From Microcoleus sp. EPA2 (GTDB lineage: Bacteria > Cyanobacteriota > Cyanobacteriia > Cyanobacteriales > Microcoleaceae), in NCBI GenBank assembly GCA_020882975.1, contig JAHRFD010000004.1:1-64000 (forward strand): a DNA stretch of 64,000 nt. The letters are read 5' to 3'. Every line of letters begins with the position of its first letter. Position 1 is the first letter of the stretch. Below the pieces are notes generated by a model. That model saw nothing but the letters and a program-made list of their open reading frames with translations. It searched no databases and was not told the origin of the DNA. Positions 37,313 through 47,700 of the stretch are shown piece by piece. A program made the position numbers and the translations under genes.

Positions 37313-37765
37313 TTAATTGTCAGGCTCAAAACCCTCTCTATTCCTCCTATTATCAACAGGCCAATCTGCATTTTCACCGCCTATAATTAGCTCTTCTACC
37401 GTCACAAATTCTTTGCTGAGTTGCTGGAAAACATTAATCAAAACATCGAGGGCGATCGCATCGCTAGTCCCCAAATCAAACCAACAACGAGCCCAAACTC
37501 CCTCGTACTCAATCTCTCCCATATTGTGCATCAAAGCCATCATGCTCCCATCGGCAAGATTAACATCGTAATCCATATCATTGATATCTAACCCCTCATC
37601 TTGCACTTGCAGGTTTTCCGCATTAAATCCTCCTAGTTTTCCTAAGAAAAACCAAGAATCAAACACCTCTTCAACGTACTGTTTTTCACCATTGGAAGGC
37701 ACATTGCTGAACTTCAGCCAAATCCACAAGTCAAAGGGATTAAATTCGCGAAACTGTACTTTCAT
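37313..37765 (-). CDS. DUF3531 family protein
   Basis: The 150-residue acidic protein shows FSNVPSNGEKQYVEEVFDSW, then FFLGKLGGFNAENLQVQ, which I recognise as DUF3531, a family of cyanobacteria and chloroplasts of unknown function. No signal peptide or membrane segment. It lies 15 bases downstream of the exported TPR protein gene on the same strand, so the two are probably cotranscribed. Confidence 0.85.
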   Translation of the reverse strand: MKVQFREFNPFDLWIWLKFSNVPSNGEKQYVEEVFDSWFFLGKLGGFNAENLQVQDEGLDINDMDYDVNLADGSMMALMHNMGEIEYEGVWARCWFDLGTSDAIALDVLINVFQQLSKEFVTVEELIIGGENADWPVDNRRNREGFEPDN

Positions 37766-37780
37766 AATTTTTTGGTGTTT

Positions 37781-38803
37781 TTATAATGGTGGTAAGGCCG
37801 CCGGTCCCCAGATACCGTCTGCATCTCGAATTTTATCGCGCATTGGGTCGCAGTTACGAGATTTATTGTCGAGACGGTTGCGGGTTCTGCACTGCTGAAA
37901 GAAAATTTCTGCAACTAAACTTCTCGGTAATTGATCGGATTTTGCTAAGGAAGCATCGAAGTTTTTGCGAGCTTCTTCTAGTAAAGTTTTATTATATTCT
38001 TTGCCATCTTTACTCTTTGCCTGAGTAAATAAAATTTGGCCTTTTAGATAAAAAATTTCGGGATTTTGGGGTGTTTCTGCCAGTGCTTTGTTGGCAAATT
38101 CTAGGGCTGAGTCATATTTTTTTAAGTCTCGATAGCCTACGGATATTCCTCGATAGGCTAAGTAGCGGGGAGAGGCTTTTTGTTCTAGTCTTTGAATAGC
38201 GTCACTGGCGTTGGAAAAGGGCAGGTTGCTGGCTAGCATTAAATCCATGTAGCCTTTGATTAAGTTGAGTTCTGGGTCGTTGGGAGCTATTTTTTCGGCG
38301 GCATCTAGATATTGAAATACGACTCGCAGTTTGTTGAGTGCTTGGGGTGCGCCTTTGGCTGTCCCTTGTTTGGCTATGACATTTGCTCCTTCTAGAAAGT
38401 GACCTGCTGCTGTGTAAATGTTGCCGCGTAGGGGATTTGTTTTAGTCAGTTGTTCGCCGATTTCGCGGGTTTTTTGCGCGTAGGAATTCATCGAGTTTAA
38501 GTCTTGCTCGATGTAGGATAATGACGCTGCCATTGCATAGGCTAGTGGCTCGTTTGGTTCGGAGGATAGTGCTTGTTGAATTTGAGCTTTTGCTGTTTTG
38601 TAGTTTCCTTGCTGAAACATTGTTTTGAAGGCGGTTTCGGTTTTGGGTCCGATCGCCTGTGGGTTACTGGATCGAAACGGATCGCCCGCTAATGCTGAGT
38701 TGATGCACATACTCAAGGCGATCGCCATACTCGCCATCGTCCCCACTGTCTGTTTATTTCTGCTAATTTGTTTGCCAAGGGACGCTAAAATGGTTTTCAT
38801 CAT
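37781..38803 (-). CDS. Exported TPR protein (Sll0314/Alr1548-like)
   Basis: About 340 residues, starting at ATG 38803 (a second ATG follows at once). A signal peptide (TMASMAIALSMCINSALAG) precedes several tetratricopeptide repeats: FKTMFQQGNYKTAKAQIQQAL, YAMAASLSYIEQDL, and later YDSALEFANKALAETPQNPE. The final segment has a conserved-looking CRTRNRLDNKSRNCDPMRDK with two Cys. I associate it with the Sll0314/Alr1548 TPR family of cyanobacteria from memory. Probably periplasmic or lumenal scaffold. Confidence 0.8.
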   Translation of the reverse strand: MMKTILASLGKQISRNKQTVGTMASMAIALSMCINSALAGDPFRSSNPQAIGPKTETAFKTMFQQGNYKTAKAQIQQALSSEPNEPLAYAMAASLSYIEQDLNSMNSYAQKTREIGEQLTKTNPLRGNIYTAAGHFLEGANVIAKQGTAKGAPQALNKLRVVFQYLDAAEKIAPNDPELNLIKGYMDLMLASNLPFSNASDAIQRLEQKASPRYLAYRGISVGYRDLKKYDSALEFANKALAETPQNPEIFYLKGQILFTQAKSKDGKEYNKTLLEEARKNFDASLAKSDQLPRSLVAEIFFQQCRTRNRLDNKSRNCDPMRDKIRDADGIWGPAALPPL

Positions 38804-38850
38804 CGTCAATTCTCTGAAGGCAATAAATTTTAACTGGGAATCGGAAATTA

Positions 38851-39095
38851 GTCATTAGTCATTAGTCATCGGTCATTAGTTGAGAGTAGGTCAAGAAAGA
38901 GTAGGGATAAAAGATGAATCAGATTACAATTCCTGTGCTACCGGAAATGAATCAGTTGTGGCAGGAATCCCTGAATTGGGTTCCGAATGACTCACAACAG
39001 CAACATTTTCAGCGACTTTACCAATTAATTCTTGAGGGTAATCACTCTTTAAATTTAACTCTAATTACTGAGCCGATCGAGTTTTGGGAAAAACA
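38851..39095. repeat. Partial duplicate of the rsmG 5' region
   Basis: These 245 bases match 40411-40655 at a constant offset of 1560 bases with about seven substitutions counted by eye. The match includes the end of the TTAGTCA repeat, the ribosome site AGGGAT and the first 60 or so codons of rsmG. Homology stops abruptly after AAACA in both. Confidence 0.92.
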
Positions 39096-39135
39096 GTTGA
39101 AATTTCAGACTTCGGGGCCGCGACTCAAAAAATGA
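38914..39135 (+). pseudogene. Truncated rsmG copy
   Basis: The frame starts like the intact rsmG at 40474 (MNQI-I/K, then PVLPEMNQLWQESLNWVP) and follows it for about 60 codons. It then runs into unrelated sequence and stops after 73 codons (LKFQTSGPRLKK). The SAM-binding fold is absent, so no methyltransferase activity is possible. The ribosome site is intact, so a short peptide might still be made. It arose by partial duplication across the ABC ATPase gene. Confidence 0.9.
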
Positions 39136-39452
39136 TACGATGGTCTTGATTTTTGCGGGCTATTGCCCTATAATTTAATAATGGGAATATGAGCATTTAT
39201 AAAAAAATTGCACATACTTCCATTATTAAAATATACCATAAATCAATTTTAACATCAAGGGCCCAAGTTCAAAAAAAACGACCGATTTTTGTAAAGATTT
39301 ATGTAAAATCAGGGTGGGCGATCGGCACAAGCCAGAAAAAGCCTTAATTATTAATAGCACAACCAAGAAGTTAACTAAAGAGCGAACAAATATTTTCTTC
39401 CCTCTTCCTTCTTCCTTCTTCCTTCTTCACATCGATCTTCTTCCTTCTCCCC
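39136..39452. other. Gap with imperfect inverted repeat and CTTCCTT heptamers
   Basis: Around 39174-39234 TTTAATAATGGGAATATG and its near inverse CATACTTCCATTATTAAA face each other with two or so mismatches. At 39398-39450 CTTCCTT units lead into the ABC ATPase start codon. No gene is supported. Confidence 0.6.
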
Positions 39453-40124
39453 ATGCTATATCTAAAAAATCTAGTCTATCATCCTACAGCCTGTCCGAAT
39501 CCTATTCTCAAAAACATCAATTTAGAACTGCCATCCCAGCAAATGGGGCTGATAGTCGGCCGCAGCGGTTCAGGCAAAAGTACCTTCTTAGAAATATTAG
39601 CAGGCTTAGCAGAAAAAACTAGCGGTGACATCCGCTGGCGCGAACAAGAATTAACTCCCGAACACTTGCAACAGTTAGGAGGTTTAGTGTTTCAATTTCC
39701 CGAAAGACATTTTTGCGGAGGCACAATTTTAGAAGAATTGCGCTTGGGACACCCAGAATTGGGACAAGAACAAATTAACAAAGCCATGGGTGAAGTGGGA
39801 CTCGGACATTTGCCACTGAGCACTTCTCCCCATGCTTTGAGTGGAGGACAACAGCGACGGGTGGCGCTGGCGGTACAGCTAATTCGTCAGCCGCATTTGC
39901 TGCTTTTAGACGAACCGACGGCGGGTTTGGATTGGTCGATGCGCCGACAGTTGGTAAGCTTGCTGAGTAAGTTAAAAAATCACTGGACATTGTTGATTGT
40001 TACTCATGATGCTAGCGATTTATTGAGTGTTGCAGATAAATTTTGGACTTTAGAAAGCGGGGATTTGCAGGAAGTCGATCGGGCTAAATTAGAAGCTAAA
40101 GAAACCAGCTTTGTTAGTCATTAG
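39453..40124 (+). CDS. ABC transporter ATP-binding protein (ECF/cobalt-type)
   Basis: The 223-residue single ATPase domain has Walker A GRSGSGKST, Q-loop VFQFPERHF, signature LSGGQQRRVAL, Walker B LLLLDEPTAGLD and switch VTHD. The FQFPE Q-loop is typical of energy-coupling-factor vitamin/metal importers and their chloroplast relatives. No membrane component is adjacent, as is usual when cyanobacterial ECF genes are scattered. The last four codons (FVSH) and the stop are made of the TTAGTCA repeat that follows, so the C-terminus has been altered by the repeat. Confidence 0.9.
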   Translation: MLYLKNLVYHPTACPNPILKNINLELPSQQMGLIVGRSGSGKSTFLEILAGLAEKTSGDIRWREQELTPEHLQQLGGLVFQFPERHFCGGTILEELRLGHPELGQEQINKAMGEVGLGHLPLSTSPHALSGGQQRRVALAVQLIRQPHLLLLDEPTAGLDWSMRRQLVSLLSKLKNHWTLLIVTHDASDLLSVADKFWTLESGDLQEVDRAKLEAKETSFVSH

Positions 40125-40440
40125 TCATTAGTCATTAGTCATTAGTTAGTAGTCATTAGTTAGTAGTCATTAGTTAGTAGTCATTAGTCATTAGTTAGTA
40201 GTCATTAGTCATTAGTTAGTAGTCATTAGTTAGTAGTCATTAGTTAGTAGTCATTAGTTAGTAGTCATTAGTTAGTAGTTAGTAGTTAGTAGTTAGTAGT
40301 TAGTAGTTATTAGTCATTAGTCATTAGTTAGTAGTCATTAGTTAGTAGTCATTAGTCATTAGTTAGTAGTCATTAGTCATTAGTCATTAGTTAGTAGTCA
40401 TCAGTCATCAGTCATTAGTCATTAGTCATCGGTCATTAGT
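40111..40440. repeat. 330-bp heptameric repeat array (TTAGTCA/TTAGTAG)
   Basis: Tandem TTAGTCA, TTAGTTA and GTAGTCA units run from inside the ABC ATPase 3' end to just upstream of rsmG. A short end of the same array also lies at 38849-38880, upstream of the truncated rsmG. This is the longest STRR array in the window and a likely substrate for slippage and recombination. Confidence 0.93.
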
Positions 40441-40473
40441 TGAGAGTAGGTCAAGAAAAAGTAGGGATAAAAG

Positions 40474-41193
40474 ATGAATCAGATTAAAATGCCTGTGCTA
40501 CCGGAAATGAATCAGTTGTGGCAGGAATCCCTGAATTGGGTACCGAATGACTCACAACAGCAACATTTTCAGCGACTTTACCAATTAATTCTTGAGGGTA
40601 ATCGCTCTTTAAATTTAACTCGAATTACTGAGCCGATCGAATTTTGGGAAAAACATTTGTGGGATTCCTTGCGGGGCATTGCGAGGCTGCTACCAGTCAA
40701 TGATAATTTAGGGGAAATTCGCGAATTCCCCCCACAGTCGCTGCTCAAAGCCATTGACATCGGGACTGGTGGAGGTTTTCCAGGGTTGCCTGTGGCGATC
40801 GCACTTCCCAATTTATCAGTTACTTTGCTTGATTCTACCCGCAAAAAAATTGATTTTCTGGAAACAGTTTTACCATCATTAGCGGTAAAAAATGCTGCGA
40901 CTTTGCTGGGGAGATCCGATGAAATTTGGCGGCAACCACCTCACAAAGCAGCTTACAATCTGGCGTTTTTGCGAGCAGTGGGAGCAGCCTCTGTTTGTGG
41001 TAAATATGCTGTACCTTTCCTGAAAAATGGCGGTTTAGCTGTGCTTTATCGAGGTAATTGGACGGTGGAAGAAGAGACAGAGTTGCAAAGTGCGATCGAA
41101 CCTTTAGGCGGCACAGTTGAGTCAGTCGAAGCATTCACAACTCCCGTGAGTCATAGTGTACGACACTGCGTTTATTTGCGGAAACTTGTATAA
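40474..41193 (+). CDS. rsmG: 16S rRNA (guanine(527)-N7)-methyltransferase RsmG
   Basis: RsmG (GidB) methylates G527 of 16S rRNA using SAM. The 239-residue protein has the complete fold: TRITEPIEFWEKHLWDSL, the SAM motif AIDIGTGGGFPGLPVAI near residues 90-106, VTLLDSTRKKIDFL and FLRAVG. AGGGAT precedes the ATG. A truncated duplicate of its first quarter lies at 38914-39135. The only intact copy is this one. Confidence 0.96.
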   Translation: MNQIKMPVLPEMNQLWQESLNWVPNDSQQQHFQRLYQLILEGNRSLNLTRITEPIEFWEKHLWDSLRGIARLLPVNDNLGEIREFPPQSLLKAIDIGTGGGFPGLPVAIALPNLSVTLLDSTRKKIDFLETVLPSLAVKNAATLLGRSDEIWRQPPHKAAYNLAFLRAVGAASVCGKYAVPFLKNGGLAVLYRGNWTVEEETELQSAIEPLGGTVESVEAFTTPVSHSVRHCVYLRKLV

Positions 41194-41216
41194 GTTTGTA
41201 GTGAGGAATTCAGTCC

Positions 41217-41420
41217 TATAGCAATCCTAAATCATTTGTGAATTTCTTACTCCCTCCCCTTAATAAGGGGAGGGTTGGGGTGGGGTAAAAAGATTTACGA
41301 CTCCTGTAAGCATTGCTATAGCAATCCTAAATCATTTGTGAATTTCTTACTCCCTCCCCTTAATAAGGGGAGGGTTGGGGTGGGGTAAAAAATTTTACGA
41401 CTCCTGGAAGGATTGCTATA
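41217..41420. mobile_element. Two tandem copies of the 104-bp MITE-like element
   Basis: Copies at 41217-41320 and 41317-41420 overlap by the shared TATA, so the period is 100 bases. Ends are TATAGCAATCC and (G/C)ATTGCTATA. The core CTCCCCTTAATAAGGGGAG is a palindrome. They are related to the opposite-orientation copy at 26713-26816. Their arrangement suggests one element inserted exactly at the TATA end of the other, or unequal crossing over. Confidence 0.88.
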
Positions 41421-41469
41421 TCTTGTTTGTGTTAGTGAAGCAGGACTTTAGTCATTACTAAAAACAATA

Positions 41470-42225
41470 TTAACCGATCGCCTTTTCGTAACGTTTGCTA
41501 ATCTCTGTCCAATTCACAACATTCCACCAAGCTTTGAGATAATCAGCGCGCAAGTTTTGGTATTTGAGATAATAAGCGTGTTCCCAAACATCATTACCCA
41601 TAATTGGATAATTTCCATCCATTAAAGGAGAGTCTTGATTCGGAGTAGTTGCAATCTCAAGTTTGCCAGCTTTAGTGCGGACTAACCACACCCAACCGCT
41701 ACCAAAACGTTTAGTTCCCGCGTCGTTAAATTTTGCTTTAAAATCGTCAGCGGTACCGAAACTTTGCTTAATTGCTGTTGCTAAACTACCTGTGGGCTCG
41801 CCGCCGCCTTTGGGACTCATGATTTCCCAAAACATACTGTGATTTAGGTGTCCGCCACCATTGTTACGAACTGCTGTGCGAATATCTTCGGGTACTTTAG
41901 TCAAATCCCTGAGCATATTTTCCACGCTCATGTTTTTGAGTTGGGGATACTTGCTAACAGCATCGTTGAGGTTTTTAACGTAAGCTGCGTGATGTTTATC
42001 ATGATGAAATTGCATTGTCCGCCCATCGATGTGCGGTTCTAAGGCGTTGTATTCGTAGGGCAGAGGTGGCAGTGTAAAAGGCCCCGGAGTTTGAGCTATC
42101 TTGGTTGCTTCGGCAATTGGACTTGCTTGCGCTACATTATTTCCTGACGCTTGGCAACCACCTGCGGTAATAGCTCCGACGCTGGCACTTAGTAAATACA
42201 AGAAATTTCGGCGTTTCAGAGTCAT
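41470..42225 (-). CDS. sodA: Superoxide dismutase (Mn type), exported and probably lipid-anchored
   Basis: It converts superoxide to peroxide and oxygen. The Mn/Fe-SOD fold is complete: [33 protein letters not shown] and [16 protein letters not shown] and NQDSPL favour manganese over iron. The N-terminus has a twin-arginine start (KRRNFLYLL), a hydrophobic stretch and a possible lipobox TAGGC at Cys24. A linker of about 25 residues follows, so a Tat-exported, membrane-attached enzyme is likely. Membrane-bound MnSOD is known from filamentous cyanobacteria. Confidence 0.92.
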   Translation of the reverse strand: MTLKRRNFLYLLSASVGAITAGGCQASGNNVAQASPIAEATKIAQTPGPFTLPPLPYEYNALEPHIDGRTMQFHHDKHHAAYVKNLNDAVSKYPQLKNMSVENMLRDLTKVPEDIRTAVRNNGGGHLNHSMFWEIMSPKGGGEPTGSLATAIKQSFGTADDFKAKFNDAGTKRFGSGWVWLVRTKAGKLEIATTPNQDSPLMDGNYPIMGNDVWEHAYYLKYQNLRADYLKAWWNVVNWTEISKRYEKAIG

Positions 42226-42335
42226 ATACAGTACCTAAGTGAATTATTAACTGTTTAAACCATATTACACTATCCGCCAATTCCCGACTTCTTCAATAAG
42301 TAGGAAATCTCCAAAAATAGCCTTATTTTTTGATA

Positions 42336-43520
42336 TTATTTTTTGGATAAGCGCTGAACAGATTCACCTCCAAAAAGTCGATCTGCTGCTTTGAGAATAC
42401 CCGGAATTTTAGCAGCGTGGGGACTGTGAGCGAGACAGCGACGCAAGTCTAATTCATCGAGGCGATCGGCTTTTTGACCAGGGAACCAGTGGCTGGCGTT
42501 ACCCAGCAGATTGTAGCGCATTTTGCAATACTCTATAGTATTATAAGCCTGGGCTAAATTCCACAGCCACAAAATCACATAAATGTTAATATTTCCCGGA
42601 GTATTTTCTATGGTTGGTAAACCGACGTGCCAAGTTTTAAACCAATCTTCTCCTAATTGATTAATTGCTGCGGTTTCCAATCTTGCTAATATTGGTGGCA
42701 AAAGTCGATCGGCTTTATCTAACAATTGTACAGCTTTGAGATGTTCGTTAAAATCTTCAGGTTTGGCTGCACCCAAACTCAAAGTATGTACTTGCGGATG
42801 GGACAAACAAAATAAGTCGTTAAACACCATCGGACTCAGAGGATAGCACAAGTCGATCAATTTTTGGGGCGGGTTGTAAAGTTGACCGCCTTTATCGGAA
42901 GGACTAATGATAAAAACGCCCATGTCGTGAAGTTTAGCAGCTTCAATGGCGGGCCAGTTAATTTGATTAATGTAGTACCAATGCAGGTTAACATAATCGA
43001 ATTGATTGGTTTCAATTGTTTTGACAATCACATCCGTCGGGCCGTGAGTTGAAAAACCGATAAACCGCACTTTGCCCTCTGCTTGCAATTTTTTAGCCAC
43101 ATCCATGCAGCCACCCGGACTTATAGAATCCTTTAGTAATTCCCAGGTATTAATGCCATGTATGGATAGTAAATCGACGTATTCTAGTTGTAAATAAGCT
43201 AAGGAAGTCTCAAATTCTTCGCGGAATTTATGCGCGTTAGCTTGGACAGTAACTTTAGTTTGAACTATTAATTTTTCACGGGGCAACTTCGGTAATATTA
43301 ATCCTAATTGCATTTCAGAAGTGCCGTAACCGCGAGCAGTTTCTATGTGATTGATGCCACATTCTACAGAGTAGCGAATTGTTTTTTCGAGATTTTCTTG
43401 ATTGTCAAAGGGAATTTCATTTAGTGGTACGTCTTGCCATTTGTAATGATATCTCATGCCACCGCAGGAAAAGACTGGCATGGATAATTCTGTGCGTCCG
43501 AATCTGCGATATTGCATCAT
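42336..43520 (-). CDS. Aldo/keto reductase family protein
   Basis: The 394 residues have an N-terminal TIM-barrel AKR domain: FGRTELSMPVFSCGGMR, ETARGYGTSE (catalytic Asp replaced by Ala-Arg context, Tyr present), VDLLSIHGIN, IGFSTHG, and IISPSDKGGQL. About 120 residues follow, with several Trp and scattered Cys and without the paired CxxC clusters of ferredoxin-fused AKRs. The altered ETAR position in place of the usual DTA is notable. Substrate unknown. ATG 43520 is followed by a second ATG. Confidence 0.88.
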   Translation of the reverse strand: MMQYRRFGRTELSMPVFSCGGMRYHYKWQDVPLNEIPFDNQENLEKTIRYSVECGINHIETARGYGTSEMQLGLILPKLPREKLIVQTKVTVQANAHKFREEFETSLAYLQLEYVDLLSIHGINTWELLKDSISPGGCMDVAKKLQAEGKVRFIGFSTHGPTDVIVKTIETNQFDYVNLHWYYINQINWPAIEAAKLHDMGVFIISPSDKGGQLYNPPQKLIDLCYPLSPMVFNDLFCLSHPQVHTLSLGAAKPEDFNEHLKAVQLLDKADRLLPPILARLETAAINQLGEDWFKTWHVGLPTIENTPGNINIYVILWLWNLAQAYNTIEYCKMRYNLLGNASHWFPGQKADRLDELDLRRCLAHSPHAAKIPGILKAADRLFGGESVQRLSKK

Positions 43521-43524
43521 AAGT

Positions 43525-43575
43525 AGAAGGTAGAAGGAATAAGGAATAAGGAATAAGGAAGAAAGAATAAGTAAG
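43525..43575. repeat. GAATAAG/GAAGGAA heptameric repeat
   Basis: GAAGGAATAAGGAATAAGG units lie directly upstream of the aldo/keto reductase start. Same family as the block at 14669. Confidence 0.75.
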
Positions 43576-43664
43576 CAGTCGTCAGATTCAAATCATTTTT
43601 TATTTTAATAAATCAGAATTTGACTATTTTAAATTAATGGAAATTACCTATTATGCTATTTTAA

Positions 43665-43687
43665 AGAACAGGCGTTTTGCCTGTTCT
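43665..43687. repeat. AGAACAGGC/GCCTGTTCT hairpin
   Basis: Nine-base arms with a five-base loop, followed at once by the 3' end of rpiA. It is the intergenic counterpart of the palindrome found inside the CbiG-like gene at 11111-11129. Confidence 0.75.
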
Positions 43688-43721
43688 ACCAAAAGTCGAT
43701 GATTGATTACCAGTGGGTAAG

Positions 43722-44444
43722 TTATGATTGCTTGAAAATCTCGCGGACTACAGGTTTGCCATCTTTAATTTCGCCAACCAAAACTAAATCTGTGCAGTTA
43801 ACAAACAAGCCATTTTCCAACACGCCGGGAATGTTATTTAAGGTTTTTTCAAGTTCGACAGGGTTGTCTAGGTTGTCGAATTGGACATCAATTACCATGT
43901 TACCTTGGTCGGTAATTACTGGCCCTGCTTTTCTGATTCCCATGCGAAGTTCTGGTTTTCCTCCCAGTTTTTCAATGGCGCGGGTGACAGGGGCGATCGC
44001 CATTGGTATCACTTCGATGGGGACTCGAAAAGTCGAACCCAATTTATCTACCATTTTAGAACTGTCAACTACTACAATAAACTGAGCGGCGAGGCAATCG
44101 ACAACTTTTTCACGAGTGTGGGCTGCGCCACCACCTTTAATTAAGTTTAGCTGCGGATCGACTTCATCCGCACCGTCAATCGCCACATCTATTCTGTCAA
44201 TTTCATCCAGGGTTGTCAGCGGGACTCCGTATTGTTTGGCTAACACTTCTGATTGAAAAGATGTTGGCACTCCTTTGATATCTTGGAGTTGACCTGATTT
44301 TATGCGATCGCCCAAGGCCTGAATAGTATAAGCTGTAGTTGACCCCGTGCCCAGTCCCACAATCATTCCTGACTGTACGCGATCGGCGGCAGCAAACCCT
44401 ACTTGCTGTTTCATCAATTTTACGGGGTCTTGTTCTGTGGTCAT
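43722..44444 (-). CDS. rpiA: Ribose-5-phosphate isomerase A
   Basis: RpiA interconverts ribose 5-phosphate and ribulose 5-phosphate, serving the Calvin and pentose phosphate cycles. From ATG 44444 the 240-residue protein has the signature [40 protein letters not shown] with the active-site Asp, Glu and Lys, and the C-terminal [10 protein letters not shown]. An earlier TTG in frame is unlikely. Single gene with a repeat-filled upstream region. Confidence 0.96.
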   Translation of the reverse strand: MTTEQDPVKLMKQQVGFAAADRVQSGMIVGLGTGSTTAYTIQALGDRIKSGQLQDIKGVPTSFQSEVLAKQYGVPLTTLDEIDRIDVAIDGADEVDPQLNLIKGGGAAHTREKVVDCLAAQFIVVVDSSKMVDKLGSTFRVPIEVIPMAIAPVTRAIEKLGGKPELRMGIRKAGPVITDQGNMVIDVQFDNLDNPVELEKTLNNIPGVLENGLFVNCTDLVLVGEIKDGKPVVREIFKQS

Positions 44445-44489
44445 GTTCAATAATCCTGAATAGTTTTAAAATTATAGCACTGATGGATT

Positions 44490-44645
44490 TAATGAACCGC
44501 AGAGAGCGCAGAGAACACAGAGAGGAACAGGAAGAGATGAAACTACCAAATTCTCAGCGATAAGTTTTATATCATTTGGGAACTTATCTATTTCTTCTCT
44601 ATTTCTGCTCTGCGCCCTCTGTGGTCTCTGTGGTTTAATAAAAAA
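44490..44645. repeat. CTCTGCG-type repeats in both orientations
   Basis: CCGCAGAGAGCGCAGAGAACACAGAGAG-like sequence at 44497-44525 and its inverse TCTGCGCCCTCTGTGGTCTCTGTGG at 44608-44632 face each other upstream of rpiA and the TPR gene. They could fold on each other over about 110 bases. Confidence 0.7.
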
Positions 44646-44756
44646 AAATCTAGTTCACAAATCGATGGATAATTGCCCTATCCATCCTGTACTTGGTGGG
44701 TGCAATCCCGATCGCGGGTAAAATGGCTGAATAGTATTAGTATCAAAACTGTAACA

Positions 44757-47700
44757 GTGGTAGAACAAATGATTGCGGAATCTTTGGTGAATTTAGAGGC
44801 AGCTCAAACTTATTTCCAAAAGGCAAATCGGCTCAAAGACACAGGTAGGCTTGATGAGGCGATCGCACATTATCATAAATCTCTAGAGTTCAATGGGGAA
44901 GATGCAGAAGTTTACAAAACCTTGGCGGAAGTTTATGCTTTGCAAGGGGAATTTGAAAAGGCGATCGACTCCTGCCATCTCGCCGTTAAATTTAACCCTA
45001 GTTTTGCTCCCGCTTACTTGACAATGGGCAATGCTTTACATAGTCAAAACAAGCTGGAGATGGCAATTGAAGCTTATTTACAAGCCTTGAAAATTCAGCC
45101 TGAATTTGCAGAAGCCAGTGCTAATTTGGGCAGTATGTATTACAAATTAGGACAATTATCTGAAGCTGAAAAATCTTACCAAACAGCTATTGCTATTAAT
45201 CCAGATTTGTGTTCAGTACGTTTGATGCTTGGTAGCGTTCTCCACTATCAAGGCAAGTTAGATGCAGCCATTGCTTGTTATCAAAAAGTCCTGGAAATGC
45301 AACCGGAAGATGCCAGCACAGCAGAGAAACTATCCGATTTACTTAAACAAAAAGAGCAGGAAAATACCCCTAGCAATTTTCTGGAATTAGAACCAGAATC
45401 CCACCCAGAACAAGGGGTAACTGTCAACAAGGACGAAGGCTATGGTTTACAGCCTTCTAGTATTAATTTACCGCCCTCGGAAACTAATGATAATTTAAAT
45501 AGTTCTTTCACAAATCCAGCGGAAGTTTCGGAACAAGTTTCTCAATTGAATGTTCCAAATAACGACGAAGTTGCTAGTTTTAAAGAAGTTGAACATTACA
45601 AAAATCTGGCAGAAGATTGTTTGGTAAAAGGCAAAGTTACCGAAGCGATCGCAGCTTGTCATTTGGCCATCAAAACTCGACCAGATTACATTCACGCTTA
45701 CGTCACTTTAGGGAATGCTCTGCAAGCTATAGGCAAACTTGAAGCAGCAATTCGCTCCTATTCTCACGCCTTAGAATTGCGACCAAATTTTGCTGAAGTC
45801 CGCGCTAATATCGGCAGTATGTATTTCAAAATGGATCGCTTGGAAGAGGCGATCGCCCATTATGAAGCAGCCATTGTCCTCAGTCCAAATTTAGCGGGCG
45901 CTCACTGGAATTTAGGTAAAGTATATCACAAATATGGCAACATCGAAGCCGCGATCGCCTGTTTTCAGAGAACATCCGAACTTAATCCCCAGCTAGTCGG
46001 TGCAGACTTCCACTTTAACTTAGCTAACCGACTTTTCACTCAAGGCAAGCGCGATGAAGCTATTGAAAGCTATTTAAAGGCGATCGCCATTAAACCAGAT
46101 TGGGCAGAAGCCTATGCTAACATCGGCAGTGCGCGATCGCAACAAGGCAATCTCGATGCAGCCATTACTTATTATCAAAAAGCTGTAGAATTAAAGCCGG
46201 AATTAGAAGTTTTGCACTCCAACCTTGCCAATTCATTTTTGCAGCAAGGAAAGTACGAATTAGCAGTTACCAGTTATCAAAATGCCCTCAAAATAAAGCC
46301 AGACTGGGCAGATGTTCACGCCAATTTAGGCAACGCTTTATCTATGTTAGGCAAACTGGAAGAAGCCCAAGCCAGCTATCAAGAAGCCCTGGTATTCAAA
46401 CCAAATTGGGCAGAAGTTTACTGTCGGATGGGACACATTCAAAAGCAGGATAAGCCCTTGGAGGCGATCGCCAATTTTGAAAAGGCGATCGAATTCAACC
46501 CCAAATTCAGCGAAGCCCACCAACAATTGTGCGACTTACTAAGCCATTCCACCAACCTAGCAGGAGCTCGCAGAGTCGCTGACAACTACTGCGAACACTG
46601 TGGCGAACAAGTACCAGTTATGTCAGCCACAGCCTACGTTTTTTCCTATCTGCAATCAGGAGTTAGCCAACAAGCCCTTCAGAAATTAGAAGAAATCGAA
46701 GCACTCTCCTACGAAAAAATCGAAACCTTTACCAATATCGAACTAAAACTCCTCTACGAAATCTTCTTATTTGCAGTCTCTCACCTGCGAGATAATCGCG
46801 AGAAAAATGCCAGCTTTTACCGATTAGTTGCCAATGAATACTACAAAAAAGTCCTTCCTCCACGGCAATCAATCGACAGAATCAAACCAGTCAATTACCA
46901 CACCAACCAAAAACCTTTAAGAATCGGCTTCCTCTCAAAACACTTCCGTCGTCACTCCGTCGGCTGGTGCAGCGAAGCTTTAATTCGGGAATTAAGCCGC
47001 ATCACTCCCCACGTTCACCTCTACGTCACCGGCAAACTTAACAAAGATGAAGTAACCCAGCGATTTGAAGACATGGCAGGCAAATTTTACTGGCCCAAAA
47101 AGTATCCAAATGGTTTTGCAGATGGTGGTGAAATTCTCGCCGAAGTGCGGCAAGACGATTTGGATGTATTAATCGATTTAGACTCGATGACAGTACCAAC
47201 AAATGTAGAAGTGTTACACCAGTATCCCGCTAGCCTATGTGTTTCTTGGCTAGGATTTGATGCGCCTTATATCTCAGACAATCACTATTTTCTGTGCGAC
47301 GAACACACTCACCCTGCGGGTGTTGAAAAACATTACTTAGAACAGTTAGTGAGATTGCCTAGTTGTTCCGTAGCAATTGGGGCATTAGAAAGCATTTCAG
47401 TGAATCGAGAAGCGATTAGAACTTCCCTCGGTATCGGGGTAGATCAAATGACTTATCTCTGCGTTGCGCCAGGGAGAAAAACTAATCCTGAAATGGTGCG
47501 CGCTCAAGTTAAAATACTCAAAGAAGTTCCTGATAGTTTGCTAATCCGTAAAGGTCAAGGCGATCCTGAAGTAATTCACAGCACTTACCGCGAAGAATGC
47601 GATATTCAAGGAGTAGATTTTACTCGGATTAAGTTTGTCGGGCAAACCAAAACGGAAGAAGAACACCGCGCCATTTATTATGTGGCTGACGTGCTTTTAG

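Noticed and set aside
40111..40440. CRISPR array
   Set aside because: Units are seven bases with no spacers, and no cas genes are present.
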